A stretch of DNA of 49,569 bases from Methylibium sp. (GTDB lineage Bacteria > Pseudomonadota > Gammaproteobacteria > Burkholderiales > Burkholderiaceae_C). Location of the stretch: NCBI GenBank assembly GCA_013824165.1, contig PNNH01000029.1, forward strand, positions 1 through 49,569. Direction: 5' to 3'. Both the position numbers and the translations under genes were made by a program. Shown here piece after piece: positions 1 to 8,874 of this stretch. Under the pieces are notes generated by a model that had not been told where the DNA came from, searched no databases, and saw nothing but the letters and a program-made list of their open reading frames with translations. Position 1 is the stretch's first letter. Each line of letters begins with the position of its first letter.

Positions 1-437
1 CCCACCCACTTGGCCATGCCCAGGGTGCCGGGGCCGAACATCTGGCGGTAGTCGACCTCCTGGAAGGCCTCGCGGTCGCGCTGGTCGCTGGCCACCTGGC
101 CGATGAACAGCACCATCGGCGTGCTGTCCTGGAAAGCTGTGTGCAGGCCGATGCTGGCGTTGGTGGCACCCGGGCCGCGCGTGACGAAGCAGACGCCGGG
201 TCGGCCGGTGAGCTTGCCCTGGGCCTCGGCCATGAAAGCCGCGCCGCCTTCCTGGCGGCAGGCGATGAAGCGGATCTGGTCGCGGTGCTCGTGGAAGCCG
301 TCCAGCACCGCCAGATAGCTTTCGCCAGGCACGCCGAAGACGGTATCGACCCCTTGGGCCACCAGGGCCTCCACCAGCACATGGCCGGCGAGTCGGGCGT
401 TGGAAGAATGGGCGGCGGCGTTGTGTGGGGTCGTCAT
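1..437 (-). CDS. Thiamine-pyrophosphate-binding enzyme, acetolactate-synthase-like (N-terminal part, runs off the left edge)
   Basis: Frame read from the ATG at 437; it stays open to the window edge, giving 145 codons of a protein whose family usually has about 550 residues. The visible part is the TPP-enzyme N-terminal (PYR) domain: a VFGVPGESYLAVLDGF segment, then RQEGGAAFMAEAQGKLTGRP with the conserved activating Glu, then FVTRGPGATNASIGLHTAFQDSTPM. This is typical of acetolactate synthase, benzoylformate decarboxylase and oxalyl-CoA decarboxylase relatives. The C-terminal TPP-binding domain is outside the window, so the substrate cannot be told. It lies 28 bp downstream of the MFS gene on the same strand and may be co-transcribed with it. 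No Shine-Dalgarno is seen; TACATT (minus strand, 445-450) sits 7 nt before the ATG and could drive a leaderless message. Confidence 0.85.
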   Translation of the reverse strand, partial: MTTPHNAAAHSSNARLAGHVLVEALVAQGVDTVFGVPGESYLAVLDGFHEHRDQIRFIACRQEGGAAFMAEAQGKLTGRPGVCFVTRGPGATNASIGLHTAFQDSTPMVLFIGQVASDQRDREAFQEVDYRQMFGPGTLGMAKWV

Positions 438-465
438 GGCGTCCAATGTAGCGGCGCAGCCGCCC

Positions 466-1698
466 TCAGCGTTTGCGGAAAAGCCCCACCAGGGCGGCGG
501 CGCTGACCCCCAGCAGCAGCGCCAGCGCCGCGCCGTAGAACACGCCCGCAGGATGCCCGCCATCCAGCAAGGCCCCAAACACGGGCGCTGCCACAGCAAA
601 GCCCACGTCGAGCCCCGAATAGACCGTGCCATAGACCCGGCCAGTGGCGCCGGGCGGCGCAGCGCGCTTGATCAACATGTCGCGCGACGGCCCGGCCAGA
701 CCGGTGCCGAAGCCCGCGGCAGCCGCCAGCCCGGCGGCGAACAGGGGCGGCAGCAAGCCGCTGGCCACCAGCGCCAGCGTCAGCGCTGCGCCGCTCATCG
801 CCAAGCCGATATTGCGTTCCAGCGTGGCCGAGCGTGCCACCCAGAAACCGCCGATCACCATGCCCAGCGCACCGGCCAGCATGTAGCCGGTGACAACGAA
901 GGCAGTCGCCTTCAGCGGCAGGCCGTAGAGGCTGGTCAGCGCCGGACTGGCAAAGCTCTGGATGGCGCTGAGCGCGGCGGTGGAAAAGAAGAAGAACGAG
1001 AAGCACAACCACACCGAGGGCAGGCGCAGAAAAGCCAGTGGGTGCTCCTCTTTCAAGGCGGCGGCGCCGGGCTTCTCATGCGCCCAGCTGCCGTCGCGAT
1101 CATCGATGGCGTTGCGCTTCAGCGCCAGCAGCGTCAGCACGCCCAGCGCCACCAGGGCCGTGCCCAGATACGCAAAGCGCCAGTTGCCGCTGAGCTCGCT
1201 GATGCCGATCAGAAACACCGGTGCCACCGCCCAACCCAGATTGCCCGAGATGCCATGCACCGAGAAAGCATGCCCCAGCCGCGCCTGCGACACGCGCTTG
1301 TTCAAGATGGTGAAGTCGACCGGGTGGAATGGCGAATTGCCCAGCCCCGCCAAGGCAGCGGCTAGCATCAGACCGCCAAATCCATCGGCCAGCCCAGCGG
1401 CCAGCGAGGCCAGCACGAAGCAGCTCAAGGCAGCAAACAAGACGGGCCGCGCCCCGCGGCGATCGACCAGAAAACCAGCCAGCGCCTGCCCGATGCCCGA
1501 GATCACGAAGAAGGTGGTGACCAGCAGCCCCAGTTCGGAATAGCTCAGGCCGAAGTCCCGGATAAAGGCCGGGAACAGTGGCGGCAGCAGCATGTGGAAG
1601 AAATGCGAGCAGCCATGCGCCAGGCCGATCAGGCTGATGGTGCTGAAGTCGCGACGGGCCTGGGCGCGGGTCTCCAGCGCAAAGGTGGCGGTATTCAT
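466..1698 (-). CDS. MFS transporter
   Basis: A 410-residue, strongly hydrophobic protein with about 12 predicted membrane segments. The N-terminal LIGLAHGCSHFFHMLLPPLFP segment and the loop after helix 2 (FLVDRRGARPVLF, an MFS motif A-like sequence) place it in the major facilitator superfamily, nearest in feel to fosmidomycin-resistance-type (Fsr) exporters. Inner-membrane location is expected; the substrate is unknown. The start is the ATG at 1698; there is no clear Shine-Dalgarno, and TACCAT (minus strand, 1705-1710) lies 6 nt upstream. The TPP-enzyme gene follows after 28 bp on the same strand, so the two may form an operon. Confidence 0.9.
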   Translation of the reverse strand: MNTATFALETRAQARRDFSTISLIGLAHGCSHFFHMLLPPLFPAFIRDFGLSYSELGLLVTTFFVISGIGQALAGFLVDRRGARPVLFAALSCFVLASLAAGLADGFGGLMLAAALAGLGNSPFHPVDFTILNKRVSQARLGHAFSVHGISGNLGWAVAPVFLIGISELSGNWRFAYLGTALVALGVLTLLALKRNAIDDRDGSWAHEKPGAAALKEEHPLAFLRLPSVWLCFSFFFFSTAALSAIQSFASPALTSLYGLPLKATAFVVTGYMLAGALGMVIGGFWVARSATLERNIGLAMSGAALTLALVASGLLPPLFAAGLAAAAGFGTGLAGPSRDMLIKRAAPPGATGRVYGTVYSGLDVGFAVAAPVFGALLDGGHPAGVFYGAALALLLGVSAAALVGLFRKR

Positions 1699-1803
1699 GC
1701 GGCCATGGTACGCCGCGACGCCCCCACACCTACGCCGCCGCAGGCCCGTCAGGGCGACAGGCGTTCCAAACGGGATGAAGGGCCGCAGGCCCGCTGCGCC
1801 CCC

Positions 1804-2328
1804 TTAGCCGGGGAGCACCCAGCGCGGCTGGACCTGCTCATGGGACGCGGGCCGGCGCCGGTCCAGCAAGCCCAGCCCCAGCTCGGGCCGCGCCACCAGC
1901 AGCGCCTCGGGCTCCTGCTGCCACTGACCGCCAGCCGCCATCAGCAACTTGGATTCGACGCGGCTCAGCACTCCGTCCGCCAGCCCTGCAGCAAAGCCGA
2001 CACTGAGGGCCACGCGTTGCAGGCTCGGGTCCTTGATGCAGGCCAGCCAGCGGCGCCACAGCGCCATGTCCGGCTGCCCGCCCTGCGGACAGAGCGCCTG
2101 GGCATGCGGCTGCATCGCGAGAATGCCCTCAGTGATGGCGCCCATGCTAAGGCCCAGGCGCTGCGGCAGCCCCACCTGCTCGATCAGGGCCAGTTCCGCG
2201 GCATCAACCTTGCCATCCACGCCCAGCAACAACGCCAGCACCGCGAGCAGGGCTGAGGGGCTGTCGGGCGCGAGGTCTTCGGGGGCGGCGGGCGGCAGTT
2301 CAAGGGCAGGGGCTGATTCGCTGAGCAT
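1804..2328 (-). CDS. TerB-like (tellurite-resistance-type) helical protein
   Basis: A 174-residue protein without signal peptide or membrane segment. Two acidic stretches resemble the TerB/DjlA-N fold: LLLGVDGKVDAAELALIEQV near residues 33-52 and FAAGLADGVLSRVESKLLMAAG near residues 111-132. In that fold paired helices with D/E residues can bind metal. The match is by eye only, and a plain hypothetical-protein call is the alternative. It is transcribed away from nadA, with about 160 bp between the two starts. It lies upstream of the MFS gene on the same strand, separated by about 105 bp. Confidence 0.6.
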   Translation of the reverse strand: MLSESAPALELPPAAPEDLAPDSPSALLAVLALLLGVDGKVDAAELALIEQVGLPQRLGLSMGAITEGILAMQPHAQALCPQGGQPDMALWRRWLACIKDPSLQRVALSVGFAAGLADGVLSRVESKLLMAAGGQWQQEPEALLVARPELGLGLLDRRRPASHEQVQPRWVLPG

Positions 2329-2489
2329 GGGGACGTTCCATTCAACACAAGAGTGTGTGGCGCAACCATAGCCAAACCCACACCAACCGAAAAAGCAGCA
2401 CGATACGAGAAATGACTTCCTAAAAACAGAAATGAACGGACTTTGTGATCGAGCCCGTCCAGCGGCACGCCGTCGTGGCCTGCGCTACG

Positions 2490-3599
2490 ATGACGCCCAT
2501 GAATGAGGTTCTGTTCGACTACACCCGCCAGGACGCCGCCGGCGAAAGCTGCACCGCCCACGCCTGGGCCAAGGTTCCCGTGCCGCTGAAGGCGCATGAG
2601 CGGCAAGCGCTGAAGGCGCGAGCCGCCGAACTGCTGAAGGCACGCGGCGCCGTGCTGGTGGCGCATTACTACGTCGACGGCGATCTGCAGGATCTGGCGC
2701 TGGAGACGGGCGGCGTCGTGTCCGACTCGCTGGAAATGGCCCGCTTCGGCCGCGACCATGACGCGCAGACGCTGATCGTGGCCGGCGTGCGCTTCATGGG
2801 CGAGACCGCCAAGATCCTGAGCCCAGAGAAGACCGTGCTGATGCCGGATCTCGATGCGACCTGCTCGCTCGATCTCGGCTGCCCGGCCGACGAGTTTTCA
2901 GCGTTCTGCGATGCCCATCCGGACCGCACCGTGGTCGTCTATGCCAACACCAGCGCGGCCGTGAAGGCGCGCGCCGACTGGATGGTCACCAGCTCCTGCG
3001 CGCTGGACATCGTCAGCGAGCTCAAGGCCCAGGGCAAGAAGATCCTGTGGGCGCCTGACAAGCATCTGGGCCACTACATCCAGACCCAGACCGGCGCCGA
3101 CATGCTGATGTGGCAAGGCGCCTGCATCGTGCATGACGAGTTCAAGGGGCTGGAGCTGGAACTGATGCGCAAGGCACACCCGGACGCGATGATCCTGGTC
3201 CACCCCGAATCGCCGCAAAGCGTGGTGGCGCAGGCCGATGTGGTGGGTTCCACATCTGCGCTGATCATGGCCGTGGTGGACGGCACTGCCAAGGAATACG
3301 TCGTCGCAACCGACAAGGGCATCCTGCACCGCATGCGTCAGCTGGCGCCGGGCAAGACCCTGATCGAAGCGCCGACGGCCGGCAACAGCGCCACCTGCAA
3401 GAGCTGCGCGCACTGCCCCTGGATGGCCATGAACGGTCTGCAGGGCGTGGTCGATTGCCTGGAGCAAGGCTTGGGCGCCATCACGGTCGAGGAAGGCACG
3501 CGGCTGAAGGCGCTGGGCTGCATCACGCGCATGCTGGACTTTACTGCGGCGCACAAGGCCCGTGCCGCTGGTCTGGTGCCCGGCATGGGCGCCGCCTGA
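2490..3599 (+). CDS. nadA: Quinolinate synthase A
   Basis: Condenses iminoaspartate with dihydroxyacetone phosphate to quinolinate, the second step of de novo NAD synthesis, using an oxygen-sensitive [4Fe-4S] cluster. From the ATG at 2490 the protein has 369 residues. The three cluster cysteines of the family are visible at about residues 125 ([10 protein letters not shown]), 212 ([11 protein letters not shown]) and 309 ([15 protein letters not shown]). Other family signatures are [14 protein letters not shown] and [11 protein letters not shown]. The start is uncertain: ATG at 2490 or 2499 are both possible, and an upstream in-frame extension to 2445 looks unlikely. There is no Shine-Dalgarno; TACGAT at 2486-2491 lies 7 nt before the 2499 ATG, which would suit a leaderless start there. 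nadB lies about 2.6 kb downstream on the opposite strand. Confidence 0.97.
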   Translation: MTPMNEVLFDYTRQDAAGESCTAHAWAKVPVPLKAHERQALKARAAELLKARGAVLVAHYYVDGDLQDLALETGGVVSDSLEMARFGRDHDAQTLIVAGVRFMGETAKILSPEKTVLMPDLDATCSLDLGCPADEFSAFCDAHPDRTVVVYANTSAAVKARADWMVTSSCALDIVSELKAQGKKILWAPDKHLGHYIQTQTGADMLMWQGACIVHDEFKGLELELMRKAHPDAMILVHPESPQSVVAQADVVGSTSALIMAVVDGTAKEYVVATDKGILHRMRQLAPGKTLIEAPTAGNSATCKSCAHCPWMAMNGLQGVVDCLEQGLGAITVEEGTRLKALGCITRMLDFTAAHKARAAGLVPGMGAA

Positions 3600-3693
3600 T
3601 CCCCGAATTGCGGGCCGGCGCGCTTTCTATTCCGGCGCTGGCGGCGCTATAAATGCGCATACGCTCTCGGCATCCCATGAAAGAGACGGCACC

Positions 3694-3978
3694 ATGACCG
3701 ACTTCACCTCGCTCTACAACCACCACGAACGCGAAGTCTTCGCCGTCGTGGCCGATATGGCTGCGGAGTTCCCCGCCATCAGCACCGACGACCTGCTGGT
3801 GGACGTGGCCTGCGTAGCCCTGAACCGCCTGCCGCCGCGCTACATCCGCCACGCGGTCGATTACTCCTTCTACCTGACCGAGCCTGAGCGTCTCGAAATC
3901 GACGCCGCCATCCGCGAAGCGGTGACCTACGCCTTCAACTTCGTGCAGGCCCGCGCCGCGCTGCGCGCAAGGCGCTGA
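3694..3978 (+). CDS. ComFB-like late-competence family protein
   Basis: A 94-residue protein starting at the ATG at 3694, preceded by an AAGAGACGG purine-rich stretch. The central LPPRYIRHAVDYSFYL segment (about residues 49-64), preceded by VDVACVALNR, is the hallmark of the ComFB family (in Bacillus an orphan competence-operon protein). Distant ComFB-domain proteins in cyanobacteria have been linked to cyclic-dinucleotide signalling; whether this protein binds a nucleotide is unknown. It is a stand-alone gene between nadA and the saccharopine-dehydrogenase-like operon and is followed by a strong hairpin at 4018-4046. Confidence 0.8.
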   Translation: MTDFTSLYNHHEREVFAVVADMAAEFPAISTDDLLVDVACVALNRLPPRYIRHAVDYSFYLTEPERLEIDAAIREAVTYAFNFVQARAALRARR

Positions 3979-4017
3979 AGCAACGAGCGAGGCACTGAAG
4001 AGTTCTGTAGCTGCCAC

Positions 4018-4046
4018 AGCGAGTCGGCGAGGCCAGCCGACTCGCT
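4018..4046 (+). terminator. Hairpin after the ComFB-like gene
   Basis: A perfect 11-bp inverted repeat, AGCGAGTCGGC at 4018-4028 and GCCGACTCGCT at 4036-4046, with a 7-nt loop. It lies 40 bp after the ComFB-like stop codon. There is no T tract on the plus strand, so it may be a 3'-end-stabilising hairpin rather than a full intrinsic terminator. Confidence 0.5.
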
Positions 4047-4120
4047 GATGCTTCACCGCCATTGAGGCCGGTGGGCATCCTCGGCACGGCAGCGCGACGC
4101 GCCAGTCACCCGCAACAAGA

Positions 4121-5254
4121 ATGGACACGACACCCCTGCGTCGGTTGCGCGTCCTGGTGCTCGGCGGCTACGGATTTTTCGGGCAGCGCCTCGTCCAACG
4201 CCTTTCCTCCTGGCCAGCGCTTGATCTGCTCGTCGCTGGCCGCTCGCTGGCCCAAGCGAAGGCCTTGGCCGATGGCCTGCGGCTGCAGGCGAAGGCGACT
4301 CTCGAAGGGATTGCGCTCGACGCGGCTGCACCGGATTTGGCGCGCCACCTGGCGCTGCTGCAGCCCGACGTGCTGATCCATACGAGTGGGCCTTTCCAGG
4401 GGCAGCACTACCACGTCGCGCTGGCCTGCCTAGCAAGTGGCACCCATTACATTGATCTGGCAGATGGGCGCGACTTCGTCAGCGGCATCACCAGTCTGGA
4501 CGCCAAGGCCCTCGCCGCCCGTCTGGCACTGATCAGTGGCGCCAGCTCGGTGCCGGCCATCTCCAGCGCCGCGGCCATGGAACTCGCTCGCGGCATGAGC
4601 GAAGTTGATTCGATCGACATCGGCATCAGCCCCGGCAACCGCACTGAGCGCGGCCTAGCGACCATCCAGTCCGTCCTGAGCTATTGCGGCAAGCCATTAC
4701 CAAGCCTGGGCCCGGAGCCGGTGTTTGGCTGGAGCGGCAGTCGCCAAAAAATCTATCCTCCGCCCGTCGGTGCACGCCTGCTCTCGCCCTGCGACGTTCC
4801 TGACCTGAGCCTGCTCTCCCAGCATTTTCCAGGCGGACCCCTGGTGAACTTCGGCGCGGGATTGGAGCTGCGCCTCCTGCACCGCGGCATGAACGCGATG
4901 GCTGCGCTGGGCCGCTGGGGCTGGGTGCATGATTGGTCCCGCCACGCGCGCCTGCTTAAGCGGGTCGCCGACCTTTTCAAGAATCTGGGCTCCGACGCTG
5001 GCGCCATGCACGTATCCGTTAGCGGCCATGACGCGCAAAGCCAGCCTGTCCATCGGACCTGGCATCTGCTCGCAACCCAGGGCCACGGCCCCTATGTGCC
5101 GACGCTGGCCGCTGCCGCGCTGCTGCGCAAGCTGCTGCGCGAAGGGCCAGGCGAACTCTGTGGCGCGCGGCCCTGCGTCGGGCTGCTGACGCTGTCTGAA
5201 ATCGCTGCTGAAGCACAGGGGCTGCAGATCTCCATGTGCGAGTCCAAGGCATGA
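4121..5254 (+). CDS. Saccharopine dehydrogenase-like NAD(P)-binding protein
   Basis: A 377-residue protein with an N-terminal Rossmann motif, VLVLGGYGFFGQRLV, near residues 11-25, followed by LLVAGRSLAQAKALAD and LIHTSGPFQGQHYHVALAC. This is the layout of saccharopine dehydrogenase NADP-binding domain proteins, which are mostly uncharacterised membrane-associated reductases rather than lysine enzymes. The substrate is unknown. Its stop overlaps the next start by 4 bp (ATGA at 5251-5254), and that gene overlaps the third in the same way, so the three genes to 6185 are surely one operon. Confidence 0.85.
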   Translation: MDTTPLRRLRVLVLGGYGFFGQRLVQRLSSWPALDLLVAGRSLAQAKALADGLRLQAKATLEGIALDAAAPDLARHLALLQPDVLIHTSGPFQGQHYHVALACLASGTHYIDLADGRDFVSGITSLDAKALAARLALISGASSVPAISSAAAMELARGMSEVDSIDIGISPGNRTERGLATIQSVLSYCGKPLPSLGPEPVFGWSGSRQKIYPPPVGARLLSPCDVPDLSLLSQHFPGGPLVNFGAGLELRLLHRGMNAMAALGRWGWVHDWSRHARLLKRVADLFKNLGSDAGAMHVSVSGHDAQSQPVHRTWHLLATQGHGPYVPTLAAAALLRKLLREGPGELCGARPCVGLLTLSEIAAEAQGLQISMCESKA

Positions 5255-5799
5255 GCCCACCCACTCTGTACGAACGCGCCCTCGGCCCCGACGCCTATGC
5301 ACGCCTGCCGCTGGCCGTCCAGCGCTTTCACCGTCTCGGCGGCCTGCATGTGTTCGCTGGCCAGGTTCGTACTTGCGCGCCGCAAAGCAGGATTTCCCGT
5401 TTGTTGGCCCGCTGCCTTGGAACTCCGCGCCAAGACAGCCAAGGCCGGCTGCACTTTGAGCTGCAGAGCTCGCCGGACAGTGAGCAATGGACACGCCGCT
5501 TCCCGGCGCAGACCATGCGCTCGAAGCTGACTTTGGAGCAAAGCCTCATCGTCGAGCGACTCGGTGCAGCAAGCTTGCGGTTCAGGCTGTGCGCCTCGGA
5601 ACACAGCTTGACAATGGAGCTCGACAGCCTTTCCTTCCTCGGCATTCCTTGCCCCCGATGGCTCCTGCCGCAGGTGTTTGCTGAAGAAAGTGGTCAAGCC
5701 GACGCGCTGCACTTCAAGGTGCGCGCCGCCCTCCCTGTGTTGGGCGAGGTAGCACACTACGAGGGTTATCTGGACCTCGACAGGGAGCGCGCAAGATGA
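5251..5799 (+). CDS. DUF4166-family protein
   Basis: A 182-residue protein. The start is the ATG at 5251, which overlaps the upstream stop (ATGA). The opening TLYERALGPDAYARLPLAVQRFHRL and the later pairs QTMRSKLTLEQSL and FLGIPCPRWLLPQVFAEE match my recollection of DUF4166, a family found next to or fused with saccharopine-dehydrogenase-like proteins. No catalytic residues can be named. The gene order saccharopine-DH-like, DUF4166, DCC thiol oxidoreductase suggests one shared pathway, perhaps a redox or lipid modification at the membrane; that is inference only. Confidence 0.72.
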   Translation: MSPPTLYERALGPDAYARLPLAVQRFHRLGGLHVFAGQVRTCAPQSRISRLLARCLGTPRQDSQGRLHFELQSSPDSEQWTRRFPAQTMRSKLTLEQSLIVERLGAASLRFRLCASEHSLTMELDSLSFLGIPCPRWLLPQVFAEESGQADALHFKVRAALPVLGEVAHYEGYLDLDRERAR

Positions 5800-6185
5800 T
5801 TGTTGTTTTCGACGCCCAATGCCTGCTGTGCAACGCGTGGGTGCAGTTCCTGCTTCGCCACGACCGCAAGGGGCTGATCCGATTCGCTTCGATCCAGGGG
5901 AGCGCGGGGCAGGCCCTGCTGGCCAAGCACGGCCTGAAGCTCGACGGGCTCGAGACCTTGCTGGTCCTGAACGAAGGCCAGGCCTGGCAGCACACGGCCG
6001 CCATCCTGCGTGTGCTGCATCTGCTGGGCTGGCCCTGGCGCCTCGCCTGGCTGGGCTGGCTGGTACCGGCGCCGCTGCGCGATGCGGCCTACCGCTTGGT
6101 CGCTCGCAACCGCTACCGAATTTTCGGTCGCGCCGAGACTTGTATCCTGCCTCCGCACAACTACGCAGCGCGCTTCCTGGACTGA
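5796..6185 (+). CDS. Thiol-disulfide oxidoreductase, DCC family (DUF393)
   Basis: A 129-residue protein beginning MIVVFDAQCLLCNAWVQFLL. The D-x-x-C-x-x-C element at residues 6-12 is the DCC family signature (usually DGxCxxC). The following RHDRKGLIRFASIQGSAGQALL and the late RYRIFGR segment also fit. The family has a thioredoxin-like fold and a redox CxxC. It overlaps the DUF4166 gene by 4 bp and ends the operon; nadB then converges from the other strand. Confidence 0.9.
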   Translation: MIVVFDAQCLLCNAWVQFLLRHDRKGLIRFASIQGSAGQALLAKHGLKLDGLETLLVLNEGQAWQHTAAILRVLHLLGWPWRLAWLGWLVPAPLRDAAYRLVARNRYRIFGRAETCILPPHNYAARFLD

Positions 6186-6239
6186 GCGCTTTCAGGCACG
6201 CCCAGCGCGCCGACCGGCCAGCGCCCGCCCTGGTTTCCC

Positions 6240-7856
6240 TCAGCGCGGGCGATCCGCGATCAACACGGTCGGAAAACTCACCGGCAGGGTGCGCGGGTAA
6301 TCGCGGCTGAAGTGCAGTCCACGGCTCTCGTGGCGCAGCAAGGCCGAGCGCACGATCAGCTCGGCACAATCGACCAGGTTGCGCAGTTCCAGCAGGTCGC
6401 GGGTAACGCGGAAATTCGAGTAGTAGTCGTCGATCTCGCCACGCAGCAGATCGATGCGATGCAGCGCACGCTCCAGGCGCTTGGTGGTGCGCACGATGCC
6501 GACATAGTTCCACATCAGCAGGCGCAGCTCGTCCCAGTTGTGCGAGATCACCACCTGTTCGTCCGCGTCCTCGACCTGGCTTTCGTCCCAGGCTGGCAGC
6601 GGCGCGCGGTCGGGCTGGGGCTGCCGCAGGATATGGTCGGCACAGGTCTGCCCCAGCACCACGCATTCCAGCAGCGAGTTGCTGGCCAGGCGGTTGGCGC
6701 CATGCAGGCCGGTGTAGGTAGTCTCGCCCACCGCATACAGGCCCGGCAGGTCCGAGCAGCCCTGCAGATCCGTGACCACGCCGCCGCAGGTGAAGTGCAC
6801 CGCCGGCACCACCGGGATCGGCTGCTTCGCGATGTCGATGCCCAGCTGCAGGCAGCGCGCGTAGATGGTCGGGAAGTGCTCCCTCAGAAAGGCTTCGCCC
6901 AGATGGGTCGCGTCCAGCCACACATGGTCCAGGCCATGCTTCTTCATCTCGAAGTCGATGGCACGCGCCACGATGTCGCGCGGCGCCAGCTCCATGCGCT
7001 CGTCATGATCGGCCATGAAGCGCCTGCCACCCAGATGCTCCGGCAGCTTGAGGTGACCGCCCTCCCCGCGCAGTGCTTCGGTAATCAGGAAGCTGCGCTC
7101 CTGCGGGTGGTACAGGCAGGTGGGGTGGAACTGGATGAATTCCATGTTCGCTACCCGGCAGCCGGCGCGCCAGGCCATTGCAATGCCGTCGCCGGTGGAG
7201 GTGTCCGGGTTGGTGGTGTAGCGGTAGACCTTGCCGGCACCGCCGGTGGCCATCACCACCGCCTGGGCCGGCAGGGCCTCGACGCGCCGCGCATCGATGT
7301 CCAGCGCATAGATGCCGTAGCAGCGTGAGGCCTCTTCGCGCTGAACATGGCGCGAGGTGATCAGGTCCAGTGCCATCCAGCGCTCGCGCAGCTCGATGTT
7401 GGGGTGCGCATGGGCCGCCGCCAACAGCTGGTCGTGGATGGCCTTGCCGGTGGCATCGGCCGCATGCGCGATGCGGCGCACCGCATGGCCGCCCTCACGC
7501 GTCAGGTGCAGGCCCAGCGGGCCGCTGTCATCCGGCGTGAAGGGCACGCCCTGCTCGACCAGCCAGGCCACCGCCTGCGCGCTGCGCTCGGCGATGAAGC
7601 GCGCCGTCGCCTCGTCAACCAGGCCGGCGCCGGCATCCTGCGTGTCGCGCACATGGCTCTCGATGCTGTCGTCGCTGCCCAGAACGCCAACGATGCCGCC
7701 CTGCGCCCAGGCCGTGGCCGACTCGCCGAGCCCGCGCTTGGCCAGCACGATGACGGGCACCTGGTCGGCCAGATGCAGGGCTACCGTCAGTCCGGCAAGG
7801 CCGGCGCCAACAATCACCACGGGAAGTACAGCAGCACCAGCAGAAGCAGCGGTCAT
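6240..7856 (-). CDS. nadB: L-aspartate oxidase
   Basis: FAD enzyme that oxidises L-aspartate to iminoaspartate for NadA. From the ATG at 7856 the protein has 538 residues, normal for the family. The FAD-binding Rossmann element [20 protein letters not shown] is near residues 13-32. Further signatures are [53 protein letters not shown], and the FAD-contact segment [24 protein letters not shown]. The C-terminal helical region ([16 protein letters not shown]) is present. An upstream in-frame ATG at 7880 is a less likely start. It is divergent from uppP, with 136 bp between the starts. Confidence 0.97.
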   Translation of the reverse strand: MTAASAGAAVLPVVIVGAGLAGLTVALHLADQVPVIVLAKRGLGESATAWAQGGIVGVLGSDDSIESHVRDTQDAGAGLVDEATARFIAERSAQAVAWLVEQGVPFTPDDSGPLGLHLTREGGHAVRRIAHAADATGKAIHDQLLAAAHAHPNIELRERWMALDLITSRHVQREEASRCYGIYALDIDARRVEALPAQAVVMATGGAGKVYRYTTNPDTSTGDGIAMAWRAGCRVANMEFIQFHPTCLYHPQERSFLITEALRGEGGHLKLPEHLGGRRFMADHDERMELAPRDIVARAIDFEMKKHGLDHVWLDATHLGEAFLREHFPTIYARCLQLGIDIAKQPIPVVPAVHFTCGGVVTDLQGCSDLPGLYAVGETTYTGLHGANRLASNSLLECVVLGQTCADHILRQPQPDRAPLPAWDESQVEDADEQVVISHNWDELRLLMWNYVGIVRTTKRLERALHRIDLLRGEIDDYYSNFRVTRDLLELRNLVDCAELIVRSALLRHESRGLHFSRDYPRTLPVSFPTVLIADRPR

Positions 7857-7961
7857 GAAAGAGGCCCGCAACACCTTCATCACGGTGTCATCCAGGGCAG
7901 GTTCGAACAGGGAGCCCGATTCTAAGGATGACGCCGCCTCTGCGCCCTGCAGCGGCGCCGC

Positions 7962-7992
7962 TATCATCGCGGCCAGTTCAAACCGGGAGTTG
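7962..7992 (+). promoter_or_regulatory. Candidate -10 element and ribosome-binding site of uppP
   Basis: TATCAT at 7962-7967 is a plausible -10 element, and GGGAG at 7985-7989 lies close before the ATG at 7993. No convincing -35 is seen. Confidence 0.35.
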
Positions 7993-8820
7993 ATGTTGGA
8001 TCTTGTTTTGCTGGCGAAAGCCGCCGTGATGGGTGTGGTCGAAGGGCTGACCGAGTTCCTGCCGATTTCCTCGACCGGCCACCTCATCCTCGCCGGCGCG
8101 CTGCTGGGCTTCGATGACGCCAAGAGCAAGGTCTTCGACATCGCCATCCAGACCGGCGCCATCCTGGCGGTGATCATCGTCTACTGGCAGAAGCTGCGAT
8201 CCACCGCCGCCGGCATTGCCAGCGATGCGGCCGCACGCCGCTTCGTGATCAACGTCGCCATCGGCTTCCTGCCGGCGGTGCTGCTGGGCCTGCTGTTCGG
8301 CAAGGCGATCAAGGCGCACCTGTTCACGCCCACGGTGGTGGCCACCACCTTCATCATCGGCGGCTTCATCATCCTGTGGGCCGAGCGCCGGCCGGCCTCG
8401 GCGGTGCGCGTCCAGGATGTGGACCAGATGACGCCGCTGGACGCGCTGAAAGTGGGCCTGGTGCAGTGCCTGGCCATGGTGCCTGGCACCAGCCGCTCCG
8501 GGGCCACCATCATCGGCGGCATGCTGCTGGGCCTGTCGCGCAAGGCTGCCACCGACTATTCCTTCTTCCTGGCCATTCCGACGCTGATTGGCGCCGGCCT
8601 CTACAGCCTCTACAAGGAACGCGCGCTGCTCAGCGTCGCTGACCTGCCGATGTTCGGCGTCGGCCTGCTGTTCTCCTTCATCAGCGCCTGGATTTGCGTG
8701 CGCTGGCTGCTGCGCTACATCTCCACCCACAACTTCGTGCCCTTCGCCTGGTACCGGATCGTGTTCGGCCTGGTGGTGCTGGGCACCTCCTGGAGCGGCC
8801 TGGTCGAGTGGTCCGCCTGA
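7993..8820 (+). CDS. uppP: Undecaprenyl-diphosphatase
   Basis: Integral membrane phosphatase (BacA family) that recycles the peptidoglycan lipid carrier undecaprenyl pyrophosphate; known for bacitracin tolerance. From the ATG at 7993 the protein has 275 residues. Both family signatures are present: [18 protein letters not shown] near residues 17-34 with the catalytic Glu and Ser, and the [20 protein letters not shown] segment near residues 162-181. The protein is hydrophobic throughout. The start is chosen for its GGGAG box; longer in-frame readings start inside the nadB leader. A weak hairpin follows the stop, then map. Confidence 0.97.
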   Translation: MLDLVLLAKAAVMGVVEGLTEFLPISSTGHLILAGALLGFDDAKSKVFDIAIQTGAILAVIIVYWQKLRSTAAGIASDAAARRFVINVAIGFLPAVLLGLLFGKAIKAHLFTPTVVATTFIIGGFIILWAERRPASAVRVQDVDQMTPLDALKVGLVQCLAMVPGTSRSGATIIGGMLLGLSRKAATDYSFFLAIPTLIGAGLYSLYKERALLSVADLPMFGVGLLFSFISAWICVRWLLRYISTHNFVPFAWYRIVFGLVVLGTSWSGLVEWSA

Positions 8821-8825
8821 GGGCC

Positions 8826-8846
8826 AAGCCGCCGGCCGTCGGCTTT
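8826..8846 (+). terminator. Weak hairpin after uppP
   Basis: AAGCCG at 8826-8831 and CGGCTT at 8840-8845 can pair around an 8-nt GC-rich loop, followed by a short TT run. It lies in the 54-bp gap between uppP and map and may separate their transcripts. Confidence 0.3.
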
Positions 8847-8859
8847 GCCGGGCTGGCTT

Positions 8860-8868
8860 TGAGATAAT
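8860..8868 (+). promoter_or_regulatory. Extended -10 element immediately before map (leaderless-type)
   Basis: TG-A-GATAAT at 8860-8868 is an extended -10 element (TGn plus GATAAT). The ATG of map is only 6 nt further on, so the expected transcription start falls at or next to the start codon. No Shine-Dalgarno is present. Confidence 0.5.
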
Positions 8869-8874
8869 CGCGCC

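Noticed and set aside
5092-6921. 609-residue minus-strand frame
   Set aside because: It is antisense to three well-supported genes and part of nadB in another frame; its composition is that of a high-GC shadow.
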